Of a stretch of DNA of 57,729 nt, positions 15,955 to 25,145 are shown piece by piece. The DNA is taken from NCBI GenBank assembly GCA_000432915.1, contig HF995227.1:1-57729 (forward strand), written 5' to 3'. The notes below the pieces were generated by a model. It searched no databases. It saw nothing but the letters and a program-made list of their open reading frames with translations, and was not told the origin of the DNA. The position numbers and the translations under genes were made by a program. This stretch comes from Firmicutes bacterium CAG:194. Its GTDB lineage: Bacteria > Bacillota > Clostridia > Lachnospirales > Lachnospiraceae. Position 1 is the first letter of the stretch. Each line of letters opens with the position of its first letter.

Positions 15955-17610
15955 TCACAGAAATCTCCAATTGGGCAGCCATGGGATCACCTGTCTGATA
16001 TAGACTGTAGGCACAACAAGCCCCGATATGACAGGGTAAAAGACCACAAATAAAAGAACCGAAGCTGCAAGCAGTCCCCAGTAAGCTCTCTTTTCCTGCC
16101 CACCTTCTTTCTGGCTGACACTGTGGCAGAGCAGCAGAATGAGCACAACAGAGCAGACATAATACTGATAGATAAAAACCGTCCGTCTGATAAAGATCCA
16201 TGGAAGCAACATGACCGTATAATACAACACAAGCACTGCTGCATTTTTATCTTTATTACGGAACGTACGCCAGAGTTCTTTTCCATATGCATAAAGTCCT
16301 GCAAAATACAAGACCGGATTGCCAAAGGTTGCGATCACGCTGACCTTATCCCCCGCCAGATATTCCCTGCTGTCAAGCAGCGGTTTCCAGTCAAACAGCC
16401 AGCTATACCACGGTGAAGCATACGGATGATCAAAAATCGTAGCTTTGTGATAGGAAAGCATCAGCTCTCCATTGGAAAGTACATGCTGCAGCAGATTCTG
16501 ATCCGGATAGATGCGGACAAACGGAATATAAGACAGCGTATAAATTGTGAAAGGCAGAAGTATAAAACAGCCGATACACTGCAGGCAGAGCCAGGTCCAG
16601 TAACGCCTTGTTTCCTTCTTTACACCGATCTTTCTGATCTTTCCGATCATCCAGAGAAGAAAAACGACAAAAAGTCCACACAGCGCATAAATCCCCGTCC
16701 ACTTCGTTGCACAGCCAAGTCCCGTAAACAGACCGGCAAGCAGCAGATACCGCCGTTTTTCCGACGACACAAATGCATACATGAAATAGAACATACCAAG
16801 AATAAAAAACGCGACTATGATATCGATCGTGGCAATTCTGGAAAGTGTAAAATGCATAAAATCCGTTCCAAGCAGGACTGCTGCCAGACAGGCATATCTC
16901 GTTTTTCCTGTCAGACGCAGACCAAACAGATAGATAAATGGCATCATCAGGCTTCCGAAAACGACACACATAAACCGCCAGCCAAACGGATTCATACCAA
17001 AGACCGCAATTCCGACAGAGATCAGTGTCTTTCCAAGCGGCGGATGTGTATTTTCATAAATAGGCAGTCCATGCAGAAATTCGTAGGCAGTTCTGCCATG
17101 ATAAATCTCATCAAAGATCGTCTGATCCTGATAGGTAATACCATCCTCATAAAGCTCCTGTTCATCAAAAAGTGCCGGATATTGCATGGCATTCACCGGT
17201 AAAACAGGCTCTCCATTCTCATCTAAGCAGACCAGCTCCATTAAATTCACCGAAGCATCCGAAAATACCAGCCCCAGACAGGTTGTCCGATACGAAACAG
17301 GGATTTCATTCCATGCGAACACGGAATCCAGTTCTTCCCCGCTTTGTACGATCTGCCAGTCAGCTCCTGCTGCAACAGACACCGTCACTTCCCCCGCTGC
17401 CCGATATCCGATAAACAGCAGAAGATCCGAAAGCTGCTGCCCTTCTTCAAAGTAAAGCACTACCTCCTTTGCGCCGTCCCCGCGCGCCGAAAGCTCCTGC
17501 TCCGTCTGCGGAATGCTGTGGCTTCCAAGCCCCCAAAGTGCAATACAGAAAAAGCCGATTGTGAAAAGACATACCAATATGACATCTTTTCTGCGGATTT
17601 CCATTTTCAT
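15955..17610 (-). CDS. GT-C membrane glycosyltransferase (PMT/ArnT-like, GT39 family)
   Basis: 551 aa. The first membrane helix is at about 9-29; a soluble, beta-rich stretch of about 120 residues follows; the catalytic signature is the luminal loop ENTHPPLGKTLISV (about 187-200), typical of dolichyl/polyprenyl-phosphate-mannose protein mannosyltransferases, and then about ten further membrane helices. Catalysis uses a lipid-linked sugar donor on the outer face of the membrane. A second GT-C enzyme is encoded divergently at 17802-19160. Ends 28 bases before the metG promoter -35; no terminator hairpin is visible. Acceptor and sugar unknown; it could act on protein or cell-envelope glycans. 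Confidence 0.88.
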   Translation of the reverse strand: MKMEIRRKDVILVCLFTIGFFCIALWGLGSHSIPQTEQELSARGDGAKEVVLYFEEGQQLSDLLLFIGYRAAGEVTVSVAAGADWQIVQSGEELDSVFAWNEIPVSYRTTCLGLVFSDASVNLMELVCLDENGEPVLPVNAMQYPALFDEQELYEDGITYQDQTIFDEIYHGRTAYEFLHGLPIYENTHPPLGKTLISVGIAVFGMNPFGWRFMCVVFGSLMMPFIYLFGLRLTGKTRYACLAAVLLGTDFMHFTLSRIATIDIIVAFFILGMFYFMYAFVSSEKRRYLLLAGLFTGLGCATKWTGIYALCGLFVVFLLWMIGKIRKIGVKKETRRYWTWLCLQCIGCFILLPFTIYTLSYIPFVRIYPDQNLLQHVLSNGELMLSYHKATIFDHPYASPWYSWLFDWKPLLDSREYLAGDKVSVIATFGNPVLYFAGLYAYGKELWRTFRNKDKNAAVLVLYYTVMLLPWIFIRRTVFIYQYYVCSVVLILLLCHSVSQKEGGQEKRAYWGLLAASVLLFVVFYPVISGLVVPTVYIRQVIPWLPNWRFL

Positions 17611-17640
17611 TCCGGTCTATTCTCCCTTCCTGTCCCTTTT

Positions 17641-17737
17641 ATAGCATGATACCGTGGTCAAAAGTTCCCGGCTTTGATGCCTGCGGATTGTTCTGTGCTA
17701 CGCACTCCCACAATCCTCATCATAGCGTAAGTATATC
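17641..17737. repeat. Dispersed intergenic element, family B copy 1
   Basis: Starts TAGCATGATACCGTGGTCAA (17642-17661) and ends near CTCATCATAGCG (17727-17737), approximately inverted. The inner 33 bases from 17672 (TTTGATGCCTGCGGATTG...) match family B copy 2 at 30952 with five differences. It lies between two divergent glycosyltransferase genes. Confidence 0.75.
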
Positions 17738-17752
17738 AAAAATATTTGCGCT

Positions 17753-17781
17753 TTGACAGCACTTTCCGTTCATGATACAGT
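17753..17781 (+). promoter_or_regulatory. Promoter of the plus-strand glycosyltransferase
   Basis: -35 TTGACA (17753-17758), 17-base spacer, -10 TACAGT (17776-17781). The start would lie only a few bases before the ribosome site, giving a very short 5' leader. Confidence 0.6.
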
Positions 17782-17801
17782 TTTTAAGGAGGGTTCTTCT
17801 G

Positions 17802-19160
17802 ATGAATATACACAAAACAGGGTCAAAATCGAATATAAAGGCTTTCTTTTCTCCCCGCATGATCTGTATGCTGCTCCTGCTTCTTGGCGCAGCTGCACGC
17901 TTTTTCTATGCTTATGCAGTTCCTTACTATAATACGAACCACGATCTCGGTGATCTGTCTGACTGGCAGTCCATTACCTATGGACATCTTGGCTACATCC
18001 AGTATTTATACCAATATCACCATCTGCCGGATTTTTCACCGGAATTTATGGGACAATATTACCATCCACCGCTATTTTACATAGTTGGTGCCATTATTTT
18101 GCAGCTTTTTTACCATGGTACAGATAATCTTAATCTGATAAATGCCTTTGAAATGCTGCAATATGTCAATATGGTATTTTCCGTGCTGATCTCCGTTTTT
18201 CTATATCGTATCCTGAAGCAGCTTAAAATTTCAGAAAAGCTGCTCTGTTGTCTGACCGCCCTTGTATCCTTTTTTCCGACCTTATTTTTTCTGGGTGCGC
18301 AGCTGAACAACGACTGTCTGATGACGCTTTTTTGTGTCATGGCTCTTTTTTACACGCTGCGTTGGCATTCTGATCCCAATACCGGAAACATCATGAAAAT
18401 TGCTGCTGCTATCATTTTTGCCACCTTGTCCAAAACATCGGGCGTCCTTATTGCGCCCGGTGTCGGTGCTGTCTTTCTGTACCATTTGATTAAAACAAAG
18501 GATAGAAAAGCGCTGCTTAAACAATATATCTTGTTTGCCGTGATCTGCATTCCGCTTTCCCTTTCCTGGGTACTCCGGAACCTGATTCTGTATGGTCTGC
18601 CATTTTCTTATGTCGTAGATGCAACAGGCTATGCCACCTGGCAGAATGTGGAAGGCTATGGCTTTGCCTACCGCATGGGCTTTCCCACACTCCGCATTTT
18701 TACAGCACATACGATCGACTGGTGGGATCTTTCAAACAGTGCCAATATCTGGGGACAGACGATCCTGACGCTGCTTTATGACGAAGGGATCCTTGTATTC
18801 CGCACTTCTTTCTGGGAAATGCTTGCGCCTGTTTTCACACTGCTTGGCTTTGCCCTGTCCCTGATCCTGTTTTGCACAAGTACCTCTTACTGCTTTTCCA
18901 AAGCAGGAGATCCTGCCATCAGACTTCTGATCGGTGTCGGAAATGGTGCCCTGTTGATCAGTTATATCATCTTCTGCTTCCGTTATCCGCTCATCTGTAC
19001 CATGAACGCACGTTACCTATTCAGCGGCTATGCTCTTTTGTTTCCGGGCTATGCTCTGTGGCGGATGCAACATCCCGGCAGAAAATACATACTGTTTGAA
19101 CTGCTGTTTCTGTTTTTTAGTATTCTGTCCCTATTACTTTATCTGTTCTGTCCGGTATAG
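17802..19160 (+). CDS. GT-C membrane glycosyltransferase (GT39/PMT_2-like)
   Basis: 452 aa from the ATG at 17802, which has AAGGAGGG eight bases upstream; an ATG at 17772 has none. Integral membrane protein with around eleven helices. The first helix is followed by the acidic loop NTNHDLGD (Asp/His in the loop, a GT-C catalytic feature), then YYHPPLFYIVG, the same HPPL-type loop as the divergent neighbour, and LNNDCLMTLF and FATLSKTSG typical of the family. Probably uses a polyprenyl-phosphate sugar on the outer face. Followed after 166 bases by a DUF885 gene in the same direction. Substrate unknown. Confidence 0.82.
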   Translation: MNIHKTGSKSNIKAFFSPRMICMLLLLLGAAARFFYAYAVPYYNTNHDLGDLSDWQSITYGHLGYIQYLYQYHHLPDFSPEFMGQYYHPPLFYIVGAIILQLFYHGTDNLNLINAFEMLQYVNMVFSVLISVFLYRILKQLKISEKLLCCLTALVSFFPTLFFLGAQLNNDCLMTLFCVMALFYTLRWHSDPNTGNIMKIAAAIIFATLSKTSGVLIAPGVGAVFLYHLIKTKDRKALLKQYILFAVICIPLSLSWVLRNLILYGLPFSYVVDATGYATWQNVEGYGFAYRMGFPTLRIFTAHTIDWWDLSNSANIWGQTILTLLYDEGILVFRTSFWEMLAPVFTLLGFALSLILFCTSTSYCFSKAGDPAIRLLIGVGNGALLISYIIFCFRYPLICTMNARYLFSGYALLFPGYALWRMQHPGRKYILFELLFLFFSILSLLLYLFCPV

Positions 19161-19326
19161 CAATACAGATCCTTATTCACATATTCCGGCTTTGGACTTC
19201 CACCCGGACTCATACCACAGATCTCTGTTTCCACACATTTTCTGCAATCCTGCAGGCTTCGTTCATCCCTCATATCTGCAGACAGATCTGCATAAGATGA
19301 AATAACATTTCCTGCAGGAGCTTTTC

Positions 19327-21111
19327 ATGTATCCCAAGAAAAAACTACGTTCTTCCCTGTTTTTAACCGCTCTGACCTTCGCCTTTCTGTTTTCCCTGTA
19401 TCTTATCCAAAAAAATTCCCCTGAGGAGAAATTTGCCCGTTTTTCGGACAGCTACCTCCAAAGTGCTTATGAAAATGACAGTCTGAGCCTTCATTTCACC
19501 CTGACAGATCCTTCCACATTCGGGATCGATCCGGCTGTCTGCAGCCTGCCCTGCTACGACCGGGAAACCTATCTTGCCGAAGGTGAAACTCTGCAAAAGC
19601 TCCGCCGGACACTTTCCGGTATATCACCTGCACACCTGCCTGTCCATACACAGGAAACCTATGAAATCCTGACTTCCTATCTCGAAAAAAGGCAGGAAGG
19701 TACAAAATTTCCCTATTTTGAGGAACCACTCAGTCCGACCAGTGGGATACACACCTCTCTTCCTGTTCTGCTGGCAGAATACAGCATGGAAAATGAGAAA
19801 GATGTCAAATCCTATCTGGCGCTTCTGTCGCTGATCCCTTCTTATTTTGACAGTCTTGCCGCTTATGAAACGGATAAAGCCGCTGCTGGCATGTTTATGG
19901 CTTCCGAAGACGCTTCCATGGTCATTTCCCAATGTGATTTTATGGCATCTGAGAAAGGAGAAGCCCTTTTTACAGACTGTTTTTTGCAAAACCTGAAGCA
20001 GGTCTATGAGAAAGATACTGAAAAATATGCTTACTACGCTTCCGACCATGCCCGCATCCTGCATACACTTGTTCAGCCGGCTTATGAAAAGCTGGGGGAT
20101 TCTCTGTTGCTGCTAAAGGAAGAGGGAAAAGAGCAGCGCGGACTCTGTCAGTACAAAAACGGTAAAGCCTATTACACCTATCTGGTGCAGCAGCAGATCG
20201 GCTGTGATCTGACAACCGAGGAACTTGCAAATCAGCTTTCCGAAAGACTGCAGACGCTTTACGCGGAGCTTGCGGCGTATCGGCAGAAATATCCGATAGA
20301 CACTCTGTCTGATCTCTCCGATGCCTCTGCTAAGCTGCCTGCTCCAGATACCTACTTATCCACCTTGCAGGAGCAGATGTCGGCTCTTTTTCCACCACTT
20401 CCGGCTTCTTCCCCCGTTACGGTAAAAGAGATCCCCACAGCACTTGCTCCGTATACGGCGCCAGCCTACTATTTTACACCGCGTCTTTCCCTTTGCAGAC
20501 CGGGCGAGATCAGCAACGTCAATAATGTGATCTATGTCAATCCCGAAACCGATTATCTGACAATGTACACTACCTTGGCGCATGAGGGATTTCCCGGCCA
20601 TATGTTCCAGAATGTCTATTTTCTTTCCTCGCAGGGGGTTACGCGGGAAAATATCCTGCGCTATGTCATGAATTTCCCGGGCTACAGCGAGGGCTGGGCA
20701 ATGTACGTAGAGCTTTTGTCCTTCGATCACGCCTATGAAAAGGAAGAGCAGAAGGCATATTCCCATATGCTCCGGCTTTCCCGCGAGATCCAGATCTGTC
20801 TGCTCTGCTATCTGGATATCCGGATTCATGCAGAATCCGCCTGCCTTCCCGATATTGCCCCTTATCTGGCAAAGATCGGTATTACAGAGCCACAGGAACT
20901 TGCAAATGTTTACACTTACCTCATCAACGAACCGGGCACCTATTTAAAATACTACGGCGGCTATTTACAGCTTCTTGCCTGCAAAGAGCTGTATCAAAAA
21001 AAATGCGAGAAAGAGCAGATTCCCTACTCAGATCTCGCATTCCACACCTTCTTCCTGTCACATGGTCCTGACAGCTATACACGTCTTTCCTCGATCATAC
21101 TGTCCAGATAA
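19327..21111 (+). CDS. DUF885 family membrane-anchored metallopeptidase-like protein
   Basis: 594 aa. One N-terminal hydrophobic helix (about 11-27, no lipobox) suggests a membrane-anchored extracytoplasmic protein. The DUF885 metal site is intact: LAHEGFPGH (about 418-425, HExxxGH variant) and the downstream GYSEGWAMYVE (about 456). Relatives are zinc-dependent peptidases/carboxypeptidases related to M3/M32 enzymes; substrate not predictable here. AGGAG lies six bases before the ATG. Its 3' end overlaps by 37 bp the convergent gene at 21075-21533. Downstream of a GT-C glycosyltransferase, perhaps in one transcript. Confidence 0.88.
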   Translation: MYPKKKLRSSLFLTALTFAFLFSLYLIQKNSPEEKFARFSDSYLQSAYENDSLSLHFTLTDPSTFGIDPAVCSLPCYDRETYLAEGETLQKLRRTLSGISPAHLPVHTQETYEILTSYLEKRQEGTKFPYFEEPLSPTSGIHTSLPVLLAEYSMENEKDVKSYLALLSLIPSYFDSLAAYETDKAAAGMFMASEDASMVISQCDFMASEKGEALFTDCFLQNLKQVYEKDTEKYAYYASDHARILHTLVQPAYEKLGDSLLLLKEEGKEQRGLCQYKNGKAYYTYLVQQQIGCDLTTEELANQLSERLQTLYAELAAYRQKYPIDTLSDLSDASAKLPAPDTYLSTLQEQMSALFPPLPASSPVTVKEIPTALAPYTAPAYYFTPRLSLCRPGEISNVNNVIYVNPETDYLTMYTTLAHEGFPGHMFQNVYFLSSQGVTRENILRYVMNFPGYSEGWAMYVELLSFDHAYEKEEQKAYSHMLRLSREIQICLLCYLDIRIHAESACLPDIAPYLAKIGITEPQELANVYTYLINEPGTYLKYYGGYLQLLACKELYQKKCEKEQIPYSDLAFHTFFLSHGPDSYTRLSSIILSR

Positions 21112-21533
21112 CCTCTGTCCCAGAGAAGGATCTTCAGCTTTTTGGCTGCTGCGACCGCAGGAGCGGTAAAATACTGGTTCGTCAGAACCGCTCCTACCAT
21201 GCGGTCATAATATTCCCTGCCCGCAAACGCTTCCTGCACTGCCTTCACGCCGACCGGATCCGCATATCGCTTACACTGGATGGCATAAGTCACGCCATCC
21301 TTTTCTGCCAGAATATCCACTCCAAAATCACCGCTTGCTTTGGTAAGATTCACATCAATAAACCCTCTGTTTCGCAGAAGCTCTGCGCAATACTGCTCGA
21401 ATTCCACGCCCTCCATTTCATCTAAGGGCGTTTCCTTTTTACGCAGGATCTGCCAGAGTATCCATATAAACAATACTGCTGCCACAATGGCGGCAATGAC
21501 GATTCCCAGTATCTGTATAGTTTCTGCCTGCAT
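21075..21533 (-). CDS. Membrane-anchored Mrr-like restriction-endonuclease-fold protein
   Basis: 152 aa from the ATG at 21533 (GAGG seven bases upstream); an ATG seven codons earlier lacks a ribosome site. One hydrophobic helix at about 6-28, then an Mrr_cat/REase-fold domain: GVEFEQYCAELLRNRGF (conserved helix), GDFGVDILAE (Asp) and YAIQCKRY (QxK), completing the PD-(D/E)xK nuclease site. Small membrane-tethered Mrr-like proteins are common in Firmicutes and their role is not settled; no restriction or modification partner is present. The 3' end overlaps the DUF885 gene tail-to-tail. Confidence 0.87.
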   Translation of the reverse strand: MQAETIQILGIVIAAIVAAVLFIWILWQILRKKETPLDEMEGVEFEQYCAELLRNRGFIDVNLTKASGDFGVDILAEKDGVTYAIQCKRYADPVGVKAVQEAFAGREYYDRMVGAVLTNQYFTAPAVAAAKKLKILLWDRGYLDSMIEERRV

Positions 21534-21663
21534 TCCTGTTTCCTCATCCTTCATTTTATCTGATAAATTAATCCCTGATCCGCTGCTTCTCCGTTTCCTT
21601 CCAACTACTCAGAAAATATTTGTAAAATTGCCTTTTTAAGACCTTTCCGGATATACGCCCGTC

Positions 21664-21692
21664 TTTACAAATAAATATATTTGTACTAAAAT
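21664..21692 (+). promoter_or_regulatory. Promoter with embedded inverted repeat, upstream of the AEC permease
   Basis: -35 TTTACA (21664-21669), 17-base spacer, -10 TAAAAT (21687-21692). A perfect inverted repeat TACAAATA-AATA-TATTTGTA (21666-21685) fills the spacer and overlaps the -35, in the right place for a repressor operator. Confidence 0.75.
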
Positions 21693-21786
21693 CGCATAGG
21701 TACATTCAATGCTTATTATACCTTATTTTATATACACTTGTAACCGTCCGGGAGTAAAATCCTCCACACAAAAACAGGAGTTTGTC

Positions 21787-22734
21787 ATGGAAAATTTAAT
21801 CTTCAGTTTAAATGTAACATTACCAATCTTTTTAACGATCGTCATAGGCTATGTGCTCAAGCAGATCCATATGCTGAATGACAGTTTCGTGACTGTCGCC
21901 AATAAATTCAACTTTAAAGTAACATTACCCGCGCTTCTGTTTCTGGATCTTTATCAGGCAGACTTTTTCAGTGTCTGGGACACAGGCTATGTTCTGTATT
22001 GCTTTTTTGCCACTTTAATCTGCTTTACCGTTATTATGACCGGTGCATCTCTTTTCCTGAAAGATAAAGACATTATCGGCGAATTTGTACAAGGCAGCTA
22101 TCGTGGCAGTGCTGCTGTCCTCGGACTGGCCTTTATCCAGAATATCTATGGCAAAGCAACGATCGCACCACTCATGATCATCGGGAGTGTGCCACTTTAC
22201 AATATCCTTGCTGTCCTGATCCTGTCCTTTACAGGTCCGGGTGAACACAAGCTCGATAAAAAAGGACTTGTCAAATCCCTCAAAGGAATTGCGACAAATC
22301 CTATTATTTTAGGTATTCTGTTTGGTCTGCTGGCTTCTGTTTCCCAGATCAAGCTGCCATTCCTTGTGACAAAAACAATGTCCAACCTGTCTGTCATGGC
22401 AACACCGCTTGCCTTGATCGCACTTGGTGCGGGCTTTGAGGTCAAAGCAGCCTGCGGACGGATCAAACCTGCTCTTACAGCCTCTTTTATCCGTCTCTTT
22501 GTGCAGTGTGCAGTCTTTCTGCCGGTCGCTGCCCATTTCTCCTTTACAGGCGAAAAGATGGTATCCCTGCTCATCATGCTCGGTGCTCCGACAACGCCAA
22601 GCTGCTATATCATGGCAAAAAATATGGGTCATGAAGGTGTTCTGACATCCAGCGTGATCGTCCTGACAACGCTGCTCAGCTCCGTTTCCCTGACCTTCTG
22701 GCTGTTTATCCTGAAAACGATGGGGCTGATCTAG
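21787..22734 (+). CDS. AEC family transporter (auxin efflux carrier/malate permease-like)
   Basis: 315 aa from the ATG at 21787 with AGGAG six bases upstream; the frame is open further 5' but without a ribosome site. About ten membrane helices in two five-helix halves joined by a cytoplasmic loop near residue 160 (GEHKLDKKGLVKSLKGI). Conserved features: LPALLFLDLYQ in helix 2, GSYRGSAAVLGLAFI, ALGAGFE and LLIMLGAPTTPSCYIMA. Members export or take up organic acids; substrate unknown. Single gene with its own promoter; convergent with the methyltransferase gene, eight bases away. Confidence 0.88.
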   Translation: MENLIFSLNVTLPIFLTIVIGYVLKQIHMLNDSFVTVANKFNFKVTLPALLFLDLYQADFFSVWDTGYVLYCFFATLICFTVIMTGASLFLKDKDIIGEFVQGSYRGSAAVLGLAFIQNIYGKATIAPLMIIGSVPLYNILAVLILSFTGPGEHKLDKKGLVKSLKGIATNPIILGILFGLLASVSQIKLPFLVTKTMSNLSVMATPLALIALGAGFEVKAACGRIKPALTASFIRLFVQCAVFLPVAAHFSFTGEKMVSLLIMLGAPTTPSCYIMAKNMGHEGVLTSSVIVLTTLLSSVSLTFWLFILKTMGLI

Positions 22735-22741
22735 TCCGTTT

Positions 22742-23548
22742 TTATGCCTTTTCAAATACCAGTATTTTCTGTGACATTTTCCTCATGACAGGAAGCCAAG
22801 TCACCAGCTTAAATGCCGGATTTAACACCCACATACCACGCAGGATGTTGTCATTCTTTACCTTGCAAAAGCCTTTTGCCACATCTCCCAGCTCCTCAAA
22901 GCTGTTTGCGCCCCAGGTAAAGACCGCACCTGTGGACTGGATAGATTTTTCCACCTTCTCTTTATTCACAAATTTTGGACACAGACATTCCATGATCACA
23001 TAGGCATTATCAAAGTTATCCCGGATGATCACAAGCATCTGCGCTACCTGCTCCTTTGTCAGATACATGGTCAGACCTTCTATGATAAAGAGCATTTTTC
23101 CTCTTTTTATTACCTGCTTTGGCCATGCAGGATCAAAGCAGGAACAACCAATCGTTGAAACACGGCCTTTCTCTCTGTATACAGAGTCACGCACCTGTAT
23201 TGTTTCAGGCAGATCCAGATTGTACCAGGTGATCCTGCCATTATCCATCCGGTAAAAACGGGTATCCAGACCACAGGCAATGTTTACAACTGTGCAGTCA
23301 GGATTTTTTTGAATAAAATCAGATACAAGCTCATCCAACACTGCAGTTCTGGCGATAACACCACCGCTCATTGTCTGATCCTTTCCCGCTTTGGAAAAAT
23401 CATAGTCAAGCTTCGCTACGATCTCCTCTGCCTTTGCATCTTTGAAACGGTGCTTTGGATTTTTGCTGTACATTGCTCTTGCATAAAAGCTTTGCAGCAT
23501 AGTCTCCGCTGCTCCGTTTAATACCGGTTTAATCTTTTCTTCCTGCAT
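22742..23548 (-). CDS. Class I SAM-dependent methyltransferase, LCM/TcmP (PPM1) family
   Basis: 268 aa. Rossmann-fold methyltransferase: SAM-binding VVNIACGLDTRFYR (about 87-100), YNLDLPETIQVRD (acidic loop), GCSCFDPAWP and LFIIEGLTMYL (about 155-165) match the leucine carboxyl methyltransferase/TcmP family. In bacteria these act on small polyketides or unknown acceptors. AGGAGA-type site precedes the ATG. No biosynthetic partner lies nearby. Convergent with the AEC permease; no terminator between them. Confidence 0.88.
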   Translation of the reverse strand: MQEEKIKPVLNGAAETMLQSFYARAMYSKNPKHRFKDAKAEEIVAKLDYDFSKAGKDQTMSGGVIARTAVLDELVSDFIQKNPDCTVVNIACGLDTRFYRMDNGRITWYNLDLPETIQVRDSVYREKGRVSTIGCSCFDPAWPKQVIKRGKMLFIIEGLTMYLTKEQVAQMLVIIRDNFDNAYVIMECLCPKFVNKEKVEKSIQSTGAVFTWGANSFEELGDVAKGFCKVKNDNILRGMWVLNPAFKLVTWLPVMRKMSQKILVFEKA

Positions 23549-23690
23549 TTTCTTTTCTCCTCTTTGAACAGTCTTACTTATGTTAGTTTATTCTAACCCT
23601 TATGCATGGATTTTGTCGACTGTTATTTTTATAATCTTTTTTTCCTCATCATAACAGAGACGAGATGCGTGCATTTTCCTCGTCACCATA

Positions 23691-23730
23691 ACAAAAAATC
23701 TGTATCCTTCAAAAATGAAAGATACAGATT
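23691..23730 (-). terminator. Rho-independent terminator of the DHH phosphoesterase gene
   Basis: Hairpin 23697-23730 (arms AATCTGTATC and GATACAGATT plus wobble extension) followed on the minus strand by TTTTTTG; 17 bases past the stop codon. Confidence 0.88.
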
Positions 23731-23747
23731 CTTCAATCCGCATTCTG

Positions 23748-24668
23748 TTATTTATTGCTCATTTCGCAAAGCTCGGCGAGCATCTTCGGAAGCTCTGTTT
23801 CCATTGTCTCATCCGTAAACTGACAGGTTCCGACTGCTTTATGTCCGCCGCCGTTGTATTTCAGCATCAGGCTTCCGACATTGACATCGGAGGTTCTGTT
23901 TAAAATGCTGTAACCAACTGCTGCACTGCAGCCATGTCCGCCCTTACCGTTTACGATCCATGCAGAAATATTCTGCTCCGGATACATGGAATAGATCATG
24001 AAACGATTACCGGAGTAGATCGGATCTACCCCACGCAGATCGGAAATAATGACCTTTCCGTCTACTTTTGTATGCGCCTTGACCATTTCTTTGAACTTTT
24101 CTGTCTGCTCAAAGTATACTTCGATACGTTCCTTCACATCCGGCAGATTTAAGATCTCGTCCGTTGTCATGGTACGACAGGCATCGATCAGTTTTTCCAT
24201 CAGCTGATAGTTACTGATCGTGAAATCTCTCCAGCGTCCAAGTCCTGTACGTGGATCCATTAAGAAACCAATGAGTACCCAGCCCTTTGGATTCTGTACA
24301 TCATCGATTGTCAGATTACCGCTGTCTACCTTATCAACAGCTTCCATCATATCGTCAAACTGCGGGAATTTTTCTTTTCCGCCGTAATATTCATAAATAA
24401 TACGTGCACAGGAAGGTGTCACACGGCTTTCGCCTTTATATTTACCCTCGAGCTGCATTCTCTCATGTTCACTGGAATGATGGTCGAACCAAAGACCGCA
24501 GCCTTCTACAAATGGCACATTGGCAAGACAGTCATCCTCTGTTACCTCTACAAGTCCATCCTGCAGATCCTTTGGATGCGCGAATTTCCAATGATCGATA
24601 ATCCCTGCTTCCTTTAAAAGTGCACCACATGCAAGTCCATCAAAATCTGAACGTGTAATCAGTCTCAT
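23748..24668 (-). CDS. DHH-family phosphoesterase (exopolyphosphatase-related)
   Basis: 306 aa from the ATG at 24668 with GGAG nine bases upstream; a longer frame to 24731 is not supported. The DHH superfamily metal site is present: ITRSDFDGLACG (Asp residues 9 and 11) near the N-terminus and GLWFDHHSSE (DHH, about 71), and a C-terminal GGGHKAVGTCQF (DHHA1-type GGGH) near residue 285. Related proteins hydrolyse oligonucleotides, cyclic dinucleotides or polyphosphate; the substrate of this subgroup is unclear. Monocistronic with a strong terminator. Confidence 0.88.
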   Translation of the reverse strand: MRLITRSDFDGLACGALLKEAGIIDHWKFAHPKDLQDGLVEVTEDDCLANVPFVEGCGLWFDHHSSEHERMQLEGKYKGESRVTPSCARIIYEYYGGKEKFPQFDDMMEAVDKVDSGNLTIDDVQNPKGWVLIGFLMDPRTGLGRWRDFTISNYQLMEKLIDACRTMTTDEILNLPDVKERIEVYFEQTEKFKEMVKAHTKVDGKVIISDLRGVDPIYSGNRFMIYSMYPEQNISAWIVNGKGGHGCSAAVGYSILNRTSDVNVGSLMLKYNGGGHKAVGTCQFTDETMETELPKMLAELCEMSNK

Positions 24669-24831
24669 TTTGCTATTCTCCTTTTCTTTCATCACGATAC
24701 CTATTTGGAACTTCATCTTCTGTATCTCCAAATGAAACAGCTGTAAGTTCCCAGATAACCCCTGTATAAAAGATTATAGATGATGAAGCAAAGTTTTTCA
24801 ACATTCCATGCAGAATTTACGCTAAAAGTAC

Positions 24832-25036
24832 CTGACACCGTAAGTAGATTTATCGCTCGTTTACCCGGCGGCGAGATCGAAACGCTCTTTTTCGACCAGA
24901 GCTGGGTAAAATACGAGCAAGATATACGTGAACCACCACACATATAAAATCGGCTTCGCCGATGTGTGGTGGCTGCATAATGAATTTGTTATACAAATTC
25001 ATTACATTTCGCAAGGTAGCCAAACGTGATTGCGGT
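24832..25036. repeat. Cluster of nested palindromes, shares a module with family C
   Basis: Non-coding 477-bp gap (24669-25145). It holds at least four inverted repeats: GCTCGTTTACCC with 24904-24918; CCACCACACAT (24933-24943) with 24962-24972 enclosing TCGGCTTCGCCGA; and AATGAATTTGT (24979-24989) with 24993-25003. The segment 25010-25034 is, on the opposite strand, nearly identical to 42922-42946 in the family C element. The 76-codon frame through part of it (24713-24943) shows no family features. Confidence 0.75.
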
Positions 25037-25145
25037 TATATGCTGTTCCTGTTTTTATATCATATTTTATAATTTATTTAGCAGTATTTTGCCCATGCCC
25101 TGCCTCATATACTGAAATAGCAGAACATGCAGGAAAGGAATATAT

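Noticed and set aside
21075..21533. Restriction-modification or defence island around the Mrr-like protein
   Set aside because: No methylase, specificity subunit or other defence gene nearby; small membrane-tethered Mrr-like proteins occur alone.
24713..24943. 76-aa minus-strand reading frame in the palindrome cluster
   Set aside because: No ribosome site, no family features, and it covers inverted repeats.
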